Positions 1 to 8,803 of a stretch of DNA of 64,000 nucleotides are shown piece after piece. Position 1 is the first letter of the stretch. The number at the start of each line of letters is the position of its first letter. Below the pieces are notes generated by a model. That model was not told the DNA's origin. It did not search any database and saw nothing but the letters and a program-made list of their open reading frames with translations. This DNA is from Ectothiorhodospira marina (lineage in GTDB: Bacteria > Pseudomonadota > Gammaproteobacteria > Ectothiorhodospirales > Ectothiorhodospiraceae). The stretch is from NCBI RefSeq assembly GCF_900109495.1, contig NZ_FOAA01000001.1:248001-312000 (forward strand), read 5' to 3'. A program made the position numbers and the translations under genes.

Positions 1-255
1 ACCGTGACCATCACCGAGAGACCCCAGGTCAGTCAACCGGCTCCCCTGGGCCAGGGGGAGACCGTGGTCACCCCGCAGACGGACATTCAGGTAGCCCAGG
101 AAGATGCCCGCATGTTCCTGTTCGATCCGGGGGTGTCGCTTGATGAGATCGTGCGTGCCGTGAATGAGGTGGGGGCGGCCCCGGGGGACCTGGTGTCCAT
201 CCTGGAAGCCCTGCGTGAAGCCGGTGCCTTGCGGGCCCAGTTGGTCATCATTTGA
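1..255 (+). CDS. flgI: Flagellar P-ring protein FlgI, C-terminal end (5' truncated by window)
   Basis: The reading frame is open from the first base of the window to the TGA at 253-255, so this is the last 84 codons of a gene that begins upstream. The tail, with a conserved block around [15 protein letters not shown]-like residues and ending in LVII, matches the C-terminus of FlgI, the periplasmic protein that polymerises into the P ring around the flagellar rod. The apparent GTG at 4 is an internal codon. FlgJ follows 21 bp downstream, the usual flgI-flgJ-flgK-flgL order. Identification rests on a short tail plus context. Confidence 0.88.
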   Translation, partial: TVTITERPQVSQPAPLGQGETVVTPQTDIQVAQEDARMFLFDPGVSLDEIVRAVNEVGAAPGDLVSILEALREAGALRAQLVII

Positions 256-276
256 TCCGGGACGGGAGCCGCTGCC

Positions 277-1278
277 ATGAGTGCCTACATCGCCAACAGC
301 TTTAATTACACGGATATGGCAGGTCTGGGTGAGCTGCGGGGCCGTGTGCAGAGCCAGTCGCCCGAGGCGGCCGACGAGGTGGCGCGGCAGTTCGAGGCCC
401 TGTTCATCCAGATGATGATCAAGAGCATGCGTGAGGCCGCGCCAGCAGAAGGCCTTCTTAACAGCCAGCAGACCCGCATGTTTGAAGGCATGTTCGACCA
501 GCAGGTGGCGCTGGACATGGCTCAAGGGCAGGGGATCGGCCTGCGTGAACAGGTGGCAAGGCAGCTGTCGGGACCGGAGGCACGGCGCGACGACGACCGG
601 GCACTGGAAATGCCCACGCATCGAGTGCCCGCCTTGCGTGCCGCCATCGAGGCGGCGGTGGCAGCACCAACTGCCTCCCTGCAGCGTGAGGACGCCCCAG
701 GGGTTGGCAGCGCGACATCAGATCAAGGCACGGAGATGGCGGCCCCGGCTGGGGGTGATCAGCCCTGGATGCCGCAATCCCCGCAGGAGTTCATCCGCGA
801 CGTGTGGCCCCATGCAAGGGAAGCCGCTGCGGAACTGGGTGTGGCCCCTGAGGTGCTCGTGGCTCAGTCCGCTCTGGAAACGGGCTGGGGACAGCACGTG
901 ATCCGGCATGGGGATGGGCGCAGCAGTCATAACCTGTTCGGCATCAAGGCGGACAGCCGCTGGCAGGGTGACCGGGCCACGGTACAGACCCTGGAATATG
1001 TGCAGGATCTGCCCCAGTTGCAGCGGGCCCAGTTCCGTTCCTACGGCAGCGTGGCCGAGAGCTTTGAAGACTATGTGGATTTCCTGCGCAGTAACCCTCG
1101 CTACCGGCATGCGCTGGAGGCCGCCGGTGATCCGGAACAATATGTGCGCGGCCTGCAGGACGCAGGTTACGCCACCGACCCCGGCTATGCGGACAAGATT
1201 CTGAACATCATGCAGCGTGGCACGCTCAGCGACACCCTGGCCGGATTCAAGTCTGGCGGTGAGCGGCCGCTATCCTAA
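277..1278 (+). CDS. flgJ: Flagellar rod-assembly protein / peptidoglycan hydrolase FlgJ
   Basis: A 333-residue dual-domain FlgJ. Residues about 35-98 form the rod-binding (capping) domain (ARQFEALFIQMMIKSM, then NSQQTRMFEGMFDQQ). A linker rich in Ala, Pro and Gly follows. Residues about 168-315 form a glucosaminidase-type muramidase domain with the catalytic Glu at about 201 in SALETGWG and the substrate-groove motif NLFGIKA. In this family the enzyme opens the peptidoglycan so that the rod can cross the periplasm. The ATG at 277 is preceded by a GGGAG ribosome-binding site. There is no signal peptide, as is normal because FlgJ is exported by the flagellar type III system. Confidence 0.96.
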   Translation: MSAYIANSFNYTDMAGLGELRGRVQSQSPEAADEVARQFEALFIQMMIKSMREAAPAEGLLNSQQTRMFEGMFDQQVALDMAQGQGIGLREQVARQLSGPEARRDDDRALEMPTHRVPALRAAIEAAVAAPTASLQREDAPGVGSATSDQGTEMAAPAGGDQPWMPQSPQEFIRDVWPHAREAAAELGVAPEVLVAQSALETGWGQHVIRHGDGRSSHNLFGIKADSRWQGDRATVQTLEYVQDLPQLQRAQFRSYGSVAESFEDYVDFLRSNPRYRHALEAAGDPEQYVRGLQDAGYATDPGYADKILNIMQRGTLSDTLAGFKSGGERPLS

Positions 1279-1345
1279 AAGAGGTAACGATCATGTTCAT
1301 GCACACTATTCACTTCAAGCCGCGGACTGCCGCCAGGAGGGCATC

Positions 1346-3202
1346 ATGAGTGCGGGACTCTTTGGTATCGCGACCTCCGGGCTGAATGCGGCACAACGTT
1401 CCCTGGACACCACCGGCCACAACATCGCCAACGTCAATACCGAGGGCTACAGCCGCCAGCGGACGGAGCAGGGTACGCGCCCGGCCCAGTTTTCCGGGGC
1501 CGGCTACGTGGGCCGGGGTGTGGATGTGATGACCGTGAGGCGGATGTACGACGAGTTCGTGCAGACCCAGTTGCGCAACAACACCACGGCCAGTGAGTAT
1601 CACAGTACACAGCGGGATTTCATCAGCCGGGTGGATAACCTCCTGGCCGATCCGGCTGCGGGCCTGTCGCCTGGTCTGCAGCAATTCTTCTCGGCCACCC
1701 AGGAACTGGCCAATGACCCCACCTCCAGTGCCAACCGCACCGTGTTGATCTCGGAGTCCCAATCACTGGTGGATCGCTTCAAGTTCCTGAGCCAGCGGCT
1801 CAGCGACCAGCAGACCATCGTGGATGGTCAGATTGGCGCGGGGGTGGATGAGATTAATGGATACAGCGACTCCATCGCCCGACTGAACCAGCAGATTGTG
1901 GCCGCTCAGGGCCGGGGTCAGCCTCCCAATGACCTGCTGGACAAGCGGGACCAGATGGTCCTGGAACTGTCCAAGTTCGTGGACGTGAGAACCACCGTGC
2001 AGGATGACGGAGCCATGAACGTCTTCATCGGCCGTGGCCAAGGAGTGGTGCTGGGCAACAAGGCCACGCCGTTGTCCGCTAACCGCCCGACACCGGGGGC
2101 GCCCCTGGAGATCACGTTCGGTGCCCAGGGGGATAAGGGCGTCAATGTCACCAACCTGATCTCAGGCGGCAAACTGGGTGGTCTGCTGGACCTGCGCAGC
2201 TCGGTGCTGGACGAGGCCCAGAATGAACTGGGGCGGGTCGCGGTTTCCGTTGCTGTGGGGTTCAACAATCAGCATCAGGCGGGACTGGATCTGGATGGCA
2301 ATCCGGGGGAGGCCTTTTTTAACGTGCCTCGACCTGAAGTTTTGTCGGCCTCTGGGAACACTGCTGAGAAACCCAAGGTCACTATTGATCCGGAGGGTCT
2401 ATCTGAATTGACGAGTCGGGATTACCGCATGACTCGTGAGGGTGGCAATTGGGTATTGGATACCGTTCCCGGCAGTTCGCCACAAACGCTTGATTTCACC
2501 AGTGGTGACCCGGTGCGCGCCGCGGGTATGTTGATTGACGAGCCCACAGGAGGAGCAGCCGAGGGTGATAGCTTCCTGATCCGCCCAACCCGTAATGCGG
2601 CCCGGGAGATGCAGGTGAACATCACCGAGCCGGATAAACTCGCTGCGGCTGCAGGGTGGTTGGCCGATCCTGAGGTCGATGTCCAGTCCTTGAGTGTGGT
2701 GAAGCCAAACGATCTGCCAGCGACCGGGACCAATTCGGTGAATTTTAGTTTCGATAGTAATGACGAAATTGAGCCGGGGGCGGGCGTATGGAAGAAGGTG
2801 GTGGATGGCATCGAACTGGTGGTTCGCTCAGATGGTAATCCTGGAACGGTGGAACTGAACCGCAACACCGACCCAGGCCCCGGCGATAACCGTAACGGCC
2901 TGGCCCTGGCGCAGGTGCAGTCCACCGGTTACCTGGACGGGGGCAAGAGTTCCATCGAGGACGCCTACAACGGCCTGATCGGCAAGGTGGGCACACAGAC
3001 CCGTCAGACTCAGGTGGCTGCCGAATCCCAGGCTCGGTTGCTGGCGGATGCCCAGGCCCAGCGGGAAAGTCTCTCCGGGGTCAATCTGGATGAGGAAGCA
3101 GCCAACCTGCTTAAATTCCAGCAGGCCTACCAGGCTTCCGCTCAGGTGATCAGCATTACCAGCACGCTGTTCGACACCCTTATCGGCGCAGTGAGGCGAT
3201 AG
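1346..3202 (+). CDS. flgK: Flagellar hook-associated protein 1 FlgK
   Basis: 618 residues. The N-terminus (LFGIATSGLNAAQRSLDTTG, NIANVNTEGYSRQ) and the C-terminus (VNLDEEAANLLKFQQAYQAS, then STLFDTLIGAVR) are the paired amphipathic D0/D1 helices of the flagellar rod/hook/HAP family. FlgK forms the first hook-filament junction zone. The open frame extends 43 codons further upstream, but ATG 1346 has a strong CAGGAGG site 5 bases before it and begins exactly at the conserved MSAGLF. The middle part (about 2300-2800) is visibly less GC-rich than the ends and carries the variable surface domain. flgL follows after 3 bp. Confidence 0.96.
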   Translation: MSAGLFGIATSGLNAAQRSLDTTGHNIANVNTEGYSRQRTEQGTRPAQFSGAGYVGRGVDVMTVRRMYDEFVQTQLRNNTTASEYHSTQRDFISRVDNLLADPAAGLSPGLQQFFSATQELANDPTSSANRTVLISESQSLVDRFKFLSQRLSDQQTIVDGQIGAGVDEINGYSDSIARLNQQIVAAQGRGQPPNDLLDKRDQMVLELSKFVDVRTTVQDDGAMNVFIGRGQGVVLGNKATPLSANRPTPGAPLEITFGAQGDKGVNVTNLISGGKLGGLLDLRSSVLDEAQNELGRVAVSVAVGFNNQHQAGLDLDGNPGEAFFNVPRPEVLSASGNTAEKPKVTIDPEGLSELTSRDYRMTREGGNWVLDTVPGSSPQTLDFTSGDPVRAAGMLIDEPTGGAAEGDSFLIRPTRNAAREMQVNITEPDKLAAAAGWLADPEVDVQSLSVVKPNDLPATGTNSVNFSFDSNDEIEPGAGVWKKVVDGIELVVRSDGNPGTVELNRNTDPGPGDNRNGLALAQVQSTGYLDGGKSSIEDAYNGLIGKVGTQTRQTQVAAESQARLLADAQAQRESLSGVNLDEEAANLLKFQQAYQASAQVISITSTLFDTLIGAVRR

Positions 3203-3205
3203 ATC

Positions 3206-4471
3206 ATGCGTATATCCACGAGCCATATCTTCCAGAACGGCATCGACGTGATTCAGCGCCAGCAGGCCGAGCTCTCTCGCACCCAGAACCAGTTGGGCAC
3301 CGGGCGCCGCATCCTGTCACCCTCGGACGACCCCAGTGGCAGTGTTCAGGCCCTGCAGTTCGAGAGCCGTATCGATCAGACCAAACAGTTCCAGCGCAAC
3401 GGCGGCCTGGCCGAGCAGCGCCTGCGCCTCACCGAGGTCACCCTGGCCTCCGTGGGGGATGGCCTGCAGCGCATCCGCGAACTCTCCGTGAAGGCCAACA
3501 ACGCCACGGAAACCGACGAAACCCGGCGCTACATCGCCGGCGAGATGCAGCAGGTGCTCAACGGCCTGGTGGACCTGGCCAATACCCGCGATGCCAACGG
3601 GGAGTACCTGTTCGCGGGTTACAAGTCCCAGACCCAGCCTTTTGTCACGCAGGGTGGCGAGGTCAGTTACCAGGGGGATGATAACGCCCGGCAAGTGGAC
3701 ATCAGCCCCGTGCGCAAGCTGGCGGTGGGAGATCCGGGTAATCAGGTATTCGGCGATGCGAATGTGCCCGGGGCACTCAAGGATGGGAATGGGACCTTCC
3801 TCACCGTGCCGAAGGAGGACAATGCGGGCTCGGGTGTCATCAGTTCAGGGGATGTGGTCGATCGCGGTGCCTGGCAAAACGCAGTGGGGGCTGTTTCGGG
3901 AGAATTGGAATATAAGGTCACTTTCGATAACGATGGCGAGACATTTTCGATCGAGGCATTCGATAACGGAGCGGGGATCACAACGGATCCATTCGATAGC
4001 CTGCCCACGGATCAGCCCTTCCAGAGTGGCGAGGCCATTGAGTTCAATGGTATCAGCTTCGATATCAAGGGCACTCCGGCTGACGGTGACGAGTTCACCA
4101 TTCGCCCTTCCGAACCCCAAAGCCTCTTTGCCGGCGTCCAGAACATCATCGATGCCCTGCAATCCCCGGTGGGCACCAGTACCGCCCCGGTGAACAACGC
4201 CATCAACCGGGGCCTGTCCGAACTGGACAACGCCCTGGGCCACGTCCTGGATACCCGCGCCACCGTGGGTGCGCGCCTTAATGCCCTGGAGAACCAGGAT
4301 AACCTCAACCAGGATCAGATCCTGCAGCTGGAGACCACCATCTCCGAGATCCGCGATCTGGACTATGCCGAGGCCATCAGTCGTTTCAACCTGCAGCAGG
4401 TGGGTTTGCAGGCGGCGCAGCAGTCGTACACGCAGGTGGCCCGCCTCTCCTTGTTTGATTACATCCGTTGA
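3206..4471 (+). CDS. flgL: Flagellar hook-associated protein 3 FlgL
   Basis: 421 residues with flagellin-like ends: MRISTSHIFQNGIDVIQRQQ, QNQLGTGRRILSPSDDP at the N-terminus and an AQQSYTQVARLSLFDYI end. FlgL forms the second junction zone on which flagellin polymerises. It starts 3 bp after flgK stops, so the two are almost certainly co-transcribed. Bases about 3840-4010, the surface-exposed middle domain, are clearly more AT-rich than the flanks. No fliC follows inside the window; the next 400 bp hold repeats instead. Confidence 0.95.
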   Translation: MRISTSHIFQNGIDVIQRQQAELSRTQNQLGTGRRILSPSDDPSGSVQALQFESRIDQTKQFQRNGGLAEQRLRLTEVTLASVGDGLQRIRELSVKANNATETDETRRYIAGEMQQVLNGLVDLANTRDANGEYLFAGYKSQTQPFVTQGGEVSYQGDDNARQVDISPVRKLAVGDPGNQVFGDANVPGALKDGNGTFLTVPKEDNAGSGVISSGDVVDRGAWQNAVGAVSGELEYKVTFDNDGETFSIEAFDNGAGITTDPFDSLPTDQPFQSGEAIEFNGISFDIKGTPADGDEFTIRPSEPQSLFAGVQNIIDALQSPVGTSTAPVNNAINRGLSELDNALGHVLDTRATVGARLNALENQDNLNQDQILQLETTISEIRDLDYAEAISRFNLQQVGLQAAQQSYTQVARLSLFDYIR

Positions 4472-4508
4472 TCGAAGGGGCGACAAGCGCTTTTCGGCCC
4501 TCACCCCA

Positions 4509-4770
4509 ACCCCTCTCCCGCCAGCGGGAGAGGGGGTCAGACTTCTTCTTACCGGGCGTGCGCCTTTCTCCCTAACCCCTCTCCCGCCAGCGGGAGAGGG
4601 GGTCAGACCTCTTCTTACCGGGCGTGCGCCTTTCTCCCTAACCCCTCTCCCGCCAGCGGGAGAGGGGGTCAGACCTCTTCTTCCCGGGCGTGCGTCTTTC
4701 TCCCTAACCCCTCTCCCGCCAGCGGGAGAGGGGCTCAGGCCTCTTCTTCCCGGGCGTGCGCCTTTCTCCC
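4509..4770. repeat. Tandem array of four 66-bp units, each with a perfect hairpin
   Basis: Units begin at 4509, 4575, 4641 and 4707, an exact 66-bp period. Each has a palindrome of the form CCCCTCTCCCGC-CA-GCGGGAGAGGGG followed by a spacer containing CTTCTT, CCGGGCGTGCG and CTTTCTCCC. Units differ at only a few positions: TTACC in units 1-2 becomes TTCCC in units 3-4, and GGGGGTCAGAC becomes GGGGCTCAGGC in unit 4. That pattern is what stepwise tandem duplication with drift would give. CTCACCCCAA precedes unit 1, which is the flank of this palindrome family at other sites in the window. The last spacer runs into a different palindrome at 4768. Confidence 0.93.
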
Positions 4771-4806
4771 TTCTCCCCCTGGGGAGAAGGGCCGGGGATG
4801 AGGGGG
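4768..4806. repeat. Variant palindrome (CCCTTCTCC type) closing the tandem array
   Basis: CCCTTCTCCCC and GGGGAGAAGGG form an inverted repeat, followed by CCGGGGATGAGGGG. The same variant, including the GGGGATGAGGGGG flank, appears at 58708-58748. The tail GGCGGCGGGCAC that follows also follows the palindrome at 12569. This suggests a longer conserved element rather than a simple terminator. Confidence 0.75.
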
Positions 4807-4877
4807 GCGGCGGGCACCATCCCGTCCAGCATGATAAAATCCCGGGTTTTCCCAAACATCCGTCGGAAGGCCACTCC

Positions 4878-5976
4878 ATGCTGGAACTCAACCCGCTTTT
4901 TTCCCATATCAAGGATCTGCAAGGGCGTGTGGATGCCCTGAGGGGGTATCTTTGACTTCGATACCAAGCGCGAACGCCTGGAAGAAGTAAGCCGGGAACT
5001 GGAAGACCCCAATATCTGGAACGACCCCGACAAGGCCCAGGCCCTGGGCAAGGAACGTTCCCACCTGGAAGGCATCGTCCATAACCTGGAGCGCATTGGC
5101 GGTGGCCTGGATGATGCTCAGGAACTGCTGGAGATGGCCCAGGCCGAGGGCGACGAGGACACCGTCCAGTCCGTCCAATCAGACCTGGATCAATACGAAT
5201 CCACCGTCGCCGGCCTGGAATTCCAGCGCATGTTCTCCGGCGAAATGGACGATACGGCGGCCTTTCTGGAAATTCAGGCTGGCTCGGGTGGCACCGAGGC
5301 CCAGGACTGGGCGGAGATGCTGCTGCGCATGTACCTGCGCTGGGGCGAGCGCCGCGACTTCAAGACGGAACTGATGGAAGTCTCTGCGGGTGAAGTGGCC
5401 GGCATCAAGAGCGCCACGGTGCGTTTCGAAGGCCCCTACGCCTTTGGCTGGCTGCGCACCGAGACCGGCGTGCACCGGCTGGTGCGCAAGTCCCCCTTCG
5501 ACTCGGGGAACCGCCGCCACACCTCCTTCACCTCCGTGTTCGTCTCGCCAGAGGTGAGCGATGACATCGATATCGAGATCAACCCGGCGGATCTGCGTAT
5601 CGATGTGTATCGGGCCAGTGGCGCCGGTGGTCAGCACGTGAACCGTACCGAGTCTGCCGTGCGTATCACCCACTTGCCCACCGGGGTGGTCACGGCCTGT
5701 CAGAACGGTCGTTCCCAGCACAAGAACAAGGACTTCGCCATGAACCAACTGCGCGCCAAGCTCTACGAACTGGAGTTGCAGAAGCGCAATGCGGAAAAAC
5801 AGGCCATGGAGGACAACAAGGCGGACATCGGCTGGGGTAGCCAGATTCGCTCCTATGTGCTGGACCAGTCCCGCATCAAGGACCTGCGCACCGGCGTGGA
5901 GGTGGGCAACACCCAGGCGGTGCTGGATGGTGATCTGGACCAGTTCATCGAGGCCAGCCTCAAGAGCGGCCTGTGA
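4878..5976 (+). CDS. prfB: Peptide chain release factor 2, expressed by programmed +1 frameshift
   Basis: The first 25 codons run from ATG 4878 to an in-frame TGA at 4953-4955. The protein continues in the +1 frame from GAC at 4954 to the stop at 5976, giving 365 residues, the usual RF2 length. RF2 recognises UGA/UAA stop codons and triggers peptide release. The downstream part has the RF2 selectivity tripeptide SPF (in [11 protein letters not shown]) and the catalytic GGQ ([12 protein letters not shown]). The shift site is described separately. lysS follows after 73 bp, the same prfB-lysS order as in enterobacteria. A plain ORF call would miss the N-terminal helix or call this a pseudogene. 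Confidence 0.97.
4941..4956 (+). promoter_or_regulatory. prfB autoregulatory +1 frameshift site
   Basis: The sequence AGGGGG-TAT-CTT-TGA-C has all the classic parts: an internal Shine-Dalgarno-like AGGGGG (4941-4946), a 3-base spacer, the slippery CUU codon (4950-4952) and the UGA stop (4953-4955) followed by C, a weak termination context. In known systems scarce RF2 lets the ribosome stall at UGA and slip onto UUU, restoring RF2 synthesis. That regulatory behaviour here is inferred from identity of the site to the E. coli arrangement. Confidence 0.96.
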
Positions 5977-6049
5977 TGCCGCTTGCGTCATTTTCCGCGG
6001 TGGAGTCTTGCCGCGTCATTCCGTTACATAGCATTCCATTGGCAGACTG

Positions 6050-7549
6050 ATGAACGACCAGACCCAGGACGAGAACAAGCTCATTGCCCAGCGTCGGGAG
6101 AAGCTGGGCAAGCTGCGCGAAGATAACGGCGCGGCCTTTCCCAATGATTTTCGGCGCAATGTGATGGCTGGCGAGCTGCACGCCGAGTATGGCGAGCAGG
6201 AGCCGGAATGGTTCGAGAGCAACCCCATCCGCGTGGCCGTGGCCGGTCGCATGATGGCCAAGCGGGTGATGGGCAAGGCGAGCTTTACCCAGTTGCTGGA
6301 CATGTCCGGGCGCATTCAGTTGTTCGTGCAGCGGGATGAACTGCCCGAAGGGCGTTATCAGGCATTCAAGGCCTGGGACGTGGGGGACATCCTGGGCGCA
6401 GAGGGTACCTTGTTCAAGACGAAGACCGGCGAGCTGTCGGTGAAGGTGGACAGCCTGCGCCTGCTCACCAAGTCGCTGCGGCCGCTGCCGGAGAAGTTCC
6501 ATGGCCTGTCGGACATGGAAACCCGCTACCGCCAGCGCTACGTGGACCTGATCATGAACGAGCCGGTGCGGGAGATCTTCCGTACCCGCACGCGCATCAT
6601 CCAGAGTATTCGCAATTATCTGAATGCCCGGGACTTCCTGGAAGTGGAAACCCCCATGATGCAGTCCATCCCCGGCGGGGCGACGGCGCGCCCCTTTGCC
6701 ACCCATCACAACGCCCTGGACATGCAGTTGTTCCTGCGCATCGCGCCGGAGTTGTATCTCAAACGTCTGGTGGTCGGGGGGTTCGAGAAGGTCTATGAGA
6801 TCAACCGCAATTTCCGTAACGAGGGGCTGTCCACCCGGCATAACCCCGAGTTCACCATGCTGGAGTTCTACGAGGCCTATGTGACCTACCATGAACTCAT
6901 GGACCTCACCGAGGACCTGTTGCGCACCCTGACCCGGGATGTGCTGGGTACCACGACGGTGAGTTACCAGGGCGAGACCTACGACTTCGGTCAGCCCTTC
7001 GAGCGCCTCACCGTCAAGGAAGCCATCCTCAAGTACAACCCGGATCTGAATGCGGTCGAGCTGGAAGACGAACAGAAGGCCCGTGCCGTGGCCGAGCGTC
7101 TGGGCATTCCCCTCAAGGATGGCTACGGGCTGGGCAAGGTGTGGATCGAGATCTTCGAGAAGACGGCGGAGTCACGCCTGCAGGATCCCACCTTCATTAC
7201 CGCCTATCCCACGGAGGTCTCCCCTCTGGCTCGACGCAATGACGAGGATCCTTTCGTAACGGATCGCTTTGAATTCTTTGTCGGCGGGCGGGAGATCGCC
7301 AATGGCTTTTCCGAGCTCAACGACTACGAGGATCAGGCGGAGCGCTTCCGGCTTCAGGTGCAGGAGAAGGAGGCCGGCGATGACGAGGCCATGCATTTTG
7401 ATGCCGACTACCTGCGGGCCCTGGAGCATGGCATGCCGCCCACGGCGGGCGAGGGCATCGGCATCGATCGTCTGGTGATGCTGTTCACCGACTCACCCTC
7501 CATCCGGGATGTGCTGCTGTTCCCCCACATGCGACCCGAGGCAGGCTAG
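6050..7549 (+). CDS. lysS: Lysyl-tRNA synthetase, class II
   Basis: 499 residues. An N-terminal OB-fold anticodon-binding domain (about 60-165) precedes a class II catalytic core. Motif 2 is visible in [14 protein letters not shown] and motif 3 in [13 protein letters not shown] near the C-terminus. It charges tRNA-Lys using ATP. The ATG at 6050 follows prfB by 73 bp and matches the usual N-terminus ([19 protein letters not shown]). The ribosome-binding site is weak. Length and motifs are complete with nothing unusual. Confidence 0.97.
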   Translation: MNDQTQDENKLIAQRREKLGKLREDNGAAFPNDFRRNVMAGELHAEYGEQEPEWFESNPIRVAVAGRMMAKRVMGKASFTQLLDMSGRIQLFVQRDELPEGRYQAFKAWDVGDILGAEGTLFKTKTGELSVKVDSLRLLTKSLRPLPEKFHGLSDMETRYRQRYVDLIMNEPVREIFRTRTRIIQSIRNYLNARDFLEVETPMMQSIPGGATARPFATHHNALDMQLFLRIAPELYLKRLVVGGFEKVYEINRNFRNEGLSTRHNPEFTMLEFYEAYVTYHELMDLTEDLLRTLTRDVLGTTTVSYQGETYDFGQPFERLTVKEAILKYNPDLNAVELEDEQKARAVAERLGIPLKDGYGLGKVWIEIFEKTAESRLQDPTFITAYPTEVSPLARRNDEDPFVTDRFEFFVGGREIANGFSELNDYEDQAERFRLQVQEKEAGDDEAMHFDADYLRALEHGMPPTAGEGIGIDRLVMLFTDSPSIRDVLLFPHMRPEAG

Positions 7550-7558
7550 GCTCCCCCC

Positions 7559-8725
7559 ATGACCCCGAACATGCCCGTTGCCCGCCGCATGGCGGATATC
7601 CAGCCCTTTCACGTGATGGACCTGCTGGCCCGGGCCCGGCGGCTGGAGGCCCAGGGGCGGGACATCATCCACCTGGAGATCGGCGAGCCGGATTTCCCCA
7701 CCCCGGCCCCCATCGTCGAGGCGGGTCGTCAGGCCCTGGCCGATGGTCACACCCATTACACTCCGGCCACCGGGTTGCCGGCCCTGCGCGAGGCCATCGC
7801 CCGTTTCTATCAGGATGAATACGGGGCCCATGTGCCCCCGGAGCGCATCGTGATCACCCCGGGGGCCTCCGGGGCGCTGTTGCTGGTGATGGGGGTGCTG
7901 GTGAACCCGGGGGCCCAAGTGATCATGGCCGATCCCGGCTATCCCTGTAACCGGCATTTTGTGCGTGCCATGGAGGGTGAGGCCGTGGGCGTGTCGGTGG
8001 GGCCGGATACGGCCTATCAACTCACGCCGGACCACCTGGCCGACACCTGGACCGAGCGCACCGCTGCGGCCATGGTGGCCACCCCGTCCAACCCCACCGG
8101 CACCCTCACCGAGACGCACAGCCTCAAGTCCATGATCGACTTTGCCCGCGCCCAGGGCGGCAACCTCATCGTGGATGAGATCTACCAGGGGTTGGTCTAC
8201 GGGCAATCCCCCACGACGGCGGCAGGCCTGTCCAATCAGGTCTTCGTGATCAACAGCTTTTCCAAGTTCTTCGGCATGACCGGCTGGCGCCTGGGCTGGG
8301 TGGTGGCCCCGGAACCTTATGTACGTGAATTGGATAAACTGGCCCAGAATCTCTTCCTGGCGGCTTCAACCCCGGCCCAGCACGCGGCCCTGGCGGCCTT
8401 TACCCCCGCCTGCCGGGAAATCCTGAATGAGCGCCGTGAGGCCTTCCAGCAACGACGGGACGTGCTGCTGCCGGGGTTACGCTCGCTGGGTCTGCAGGTG
8501 CCGGTCACGCCCCAGGGCGCCTTTTACATCTATGGCCACAGCACAGCCTGGGGGGAGGACAGTTTTGTCCTGGCGGAACGTCTGCTGGAAGAGGCGGGTG
8601 TGGCTGTCACTCCGGGCATCGATTTTGGCCGTTACGGGGCCGATCAGCATCTCAGGTTTGCCTACACTCGCGATGTGCCGGTGCTGGAAAGCGCGCTGGA
8701 ACGACTGGGGAAGTGGCTGGCCTGA
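7559..8725 (+). CDS. Class I/II PLP-dependent aminotransferase
   Basis: 388 residues of the fold-type I aspartate-aminotransferase superfamily. The PLP-binding lysine is in SFSKFFGMTGWRLGW (about residue 235). The upstream ATPSNPTGT and the IVDEIYQGLVYG segment (Asp and Tyr that contact PLP) are present. The likely reaction is transfer of an amino group between an amino acid and a 2-oxo acid, but the substrate cannot be read from sequence. It starts only 9 bp after lysS, so co-transcription is likely. Start choice between ATG 7559 and ATG 7571 is uncertain because neither has a strong ribosome-binding site. Confidence 0.88.
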   Translation: MTPNMPVARRMADIQPFHVMDLLARARRLEAQGRDIIHLEIGEPDFPTPAPIVEAGRQALADGHTHYTPATGLPALREAIARFYQDEYGAHVPPERIVITPGASGALLLVMGVLVNPGAQVIMADPGYPCNRHFVRAMEGEAVGVSVGPDTAYQLTPDHLADTWTERTAAAMVATPSNPTGTLTETHSLKSMIDFARAQGGNLIVDEIYQGLVYGQSPTTAAGLSNQVFVINSFSKFFGMTGWRLGWVVAPEPYVRELDKLAQNLFLAASTPAQHAALAAFTPACREILNERREAFQQRRDVLLPGLRSLGLQVPVTPQGAFYIYGHSTAWGEDSFVLAERLLEEAGVAVTPGIDFGRYGADQHLRFAYTRDVPVLESALERLGKWLA

Positions 8726-8749
8726 AGGGAGACGATCGCTACAAAGCGC

Positions 8750-8781
8750 AAAAGGGGACGGATTTAAATCCGTCCCCTTTT
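8750..8781. terminator. 32-bp perfect palindrome, bidirectional terminator
   Basis: A perfect inverted repeat of two 16-base arms with no loop bases, starting AAAAGGGGACGG and ending CCGTCCCCTTTT. It lies between the stop codons of the convergent aminotransferase and pckA genes. A GC-rich stem with A/T tails on both sides is what a factor-independent terminator serving both strands looks like. Confidence 0.85.
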
Positions 8782-8803
8782 GGTCTCCCTTGTCTCGCTT
8801 TTA

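Larger units (their letters stand above)
4472..4877. other. Gene-free interval between flgL and prfB, mostly repeats
   Basis: About 400 bp without a credible gene. A frame on the + strand is open through it only because the repeat period (66) divides by three, giving a repetitive PPAGEG-type peptide unlike any protein I know. The interval holds the 66-bp tandem array, a terminal variant palindrome, and then about 85 bp leading to the prfB start that presumably contain the prfB promoter, though I see no clear -35/-10 pair. Confidence 0.8.

Noticed and set aside
1217-1345. N-terminal extension of FlgK to the first possible start
   Set aside because: It overlaps flgJ, does not resemble the FlgK N-terminus, and ATG 1346 has a strong ribosome-binding site.
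4269-4955. A protein with 22-residue PPAGEG repeats encoded by the tandem array
   Set aside because: The period of 66 bp is divisible by three, which keeps the frame open by accident. The frame starts inside flgL and ends at the prfB frameshift stop.
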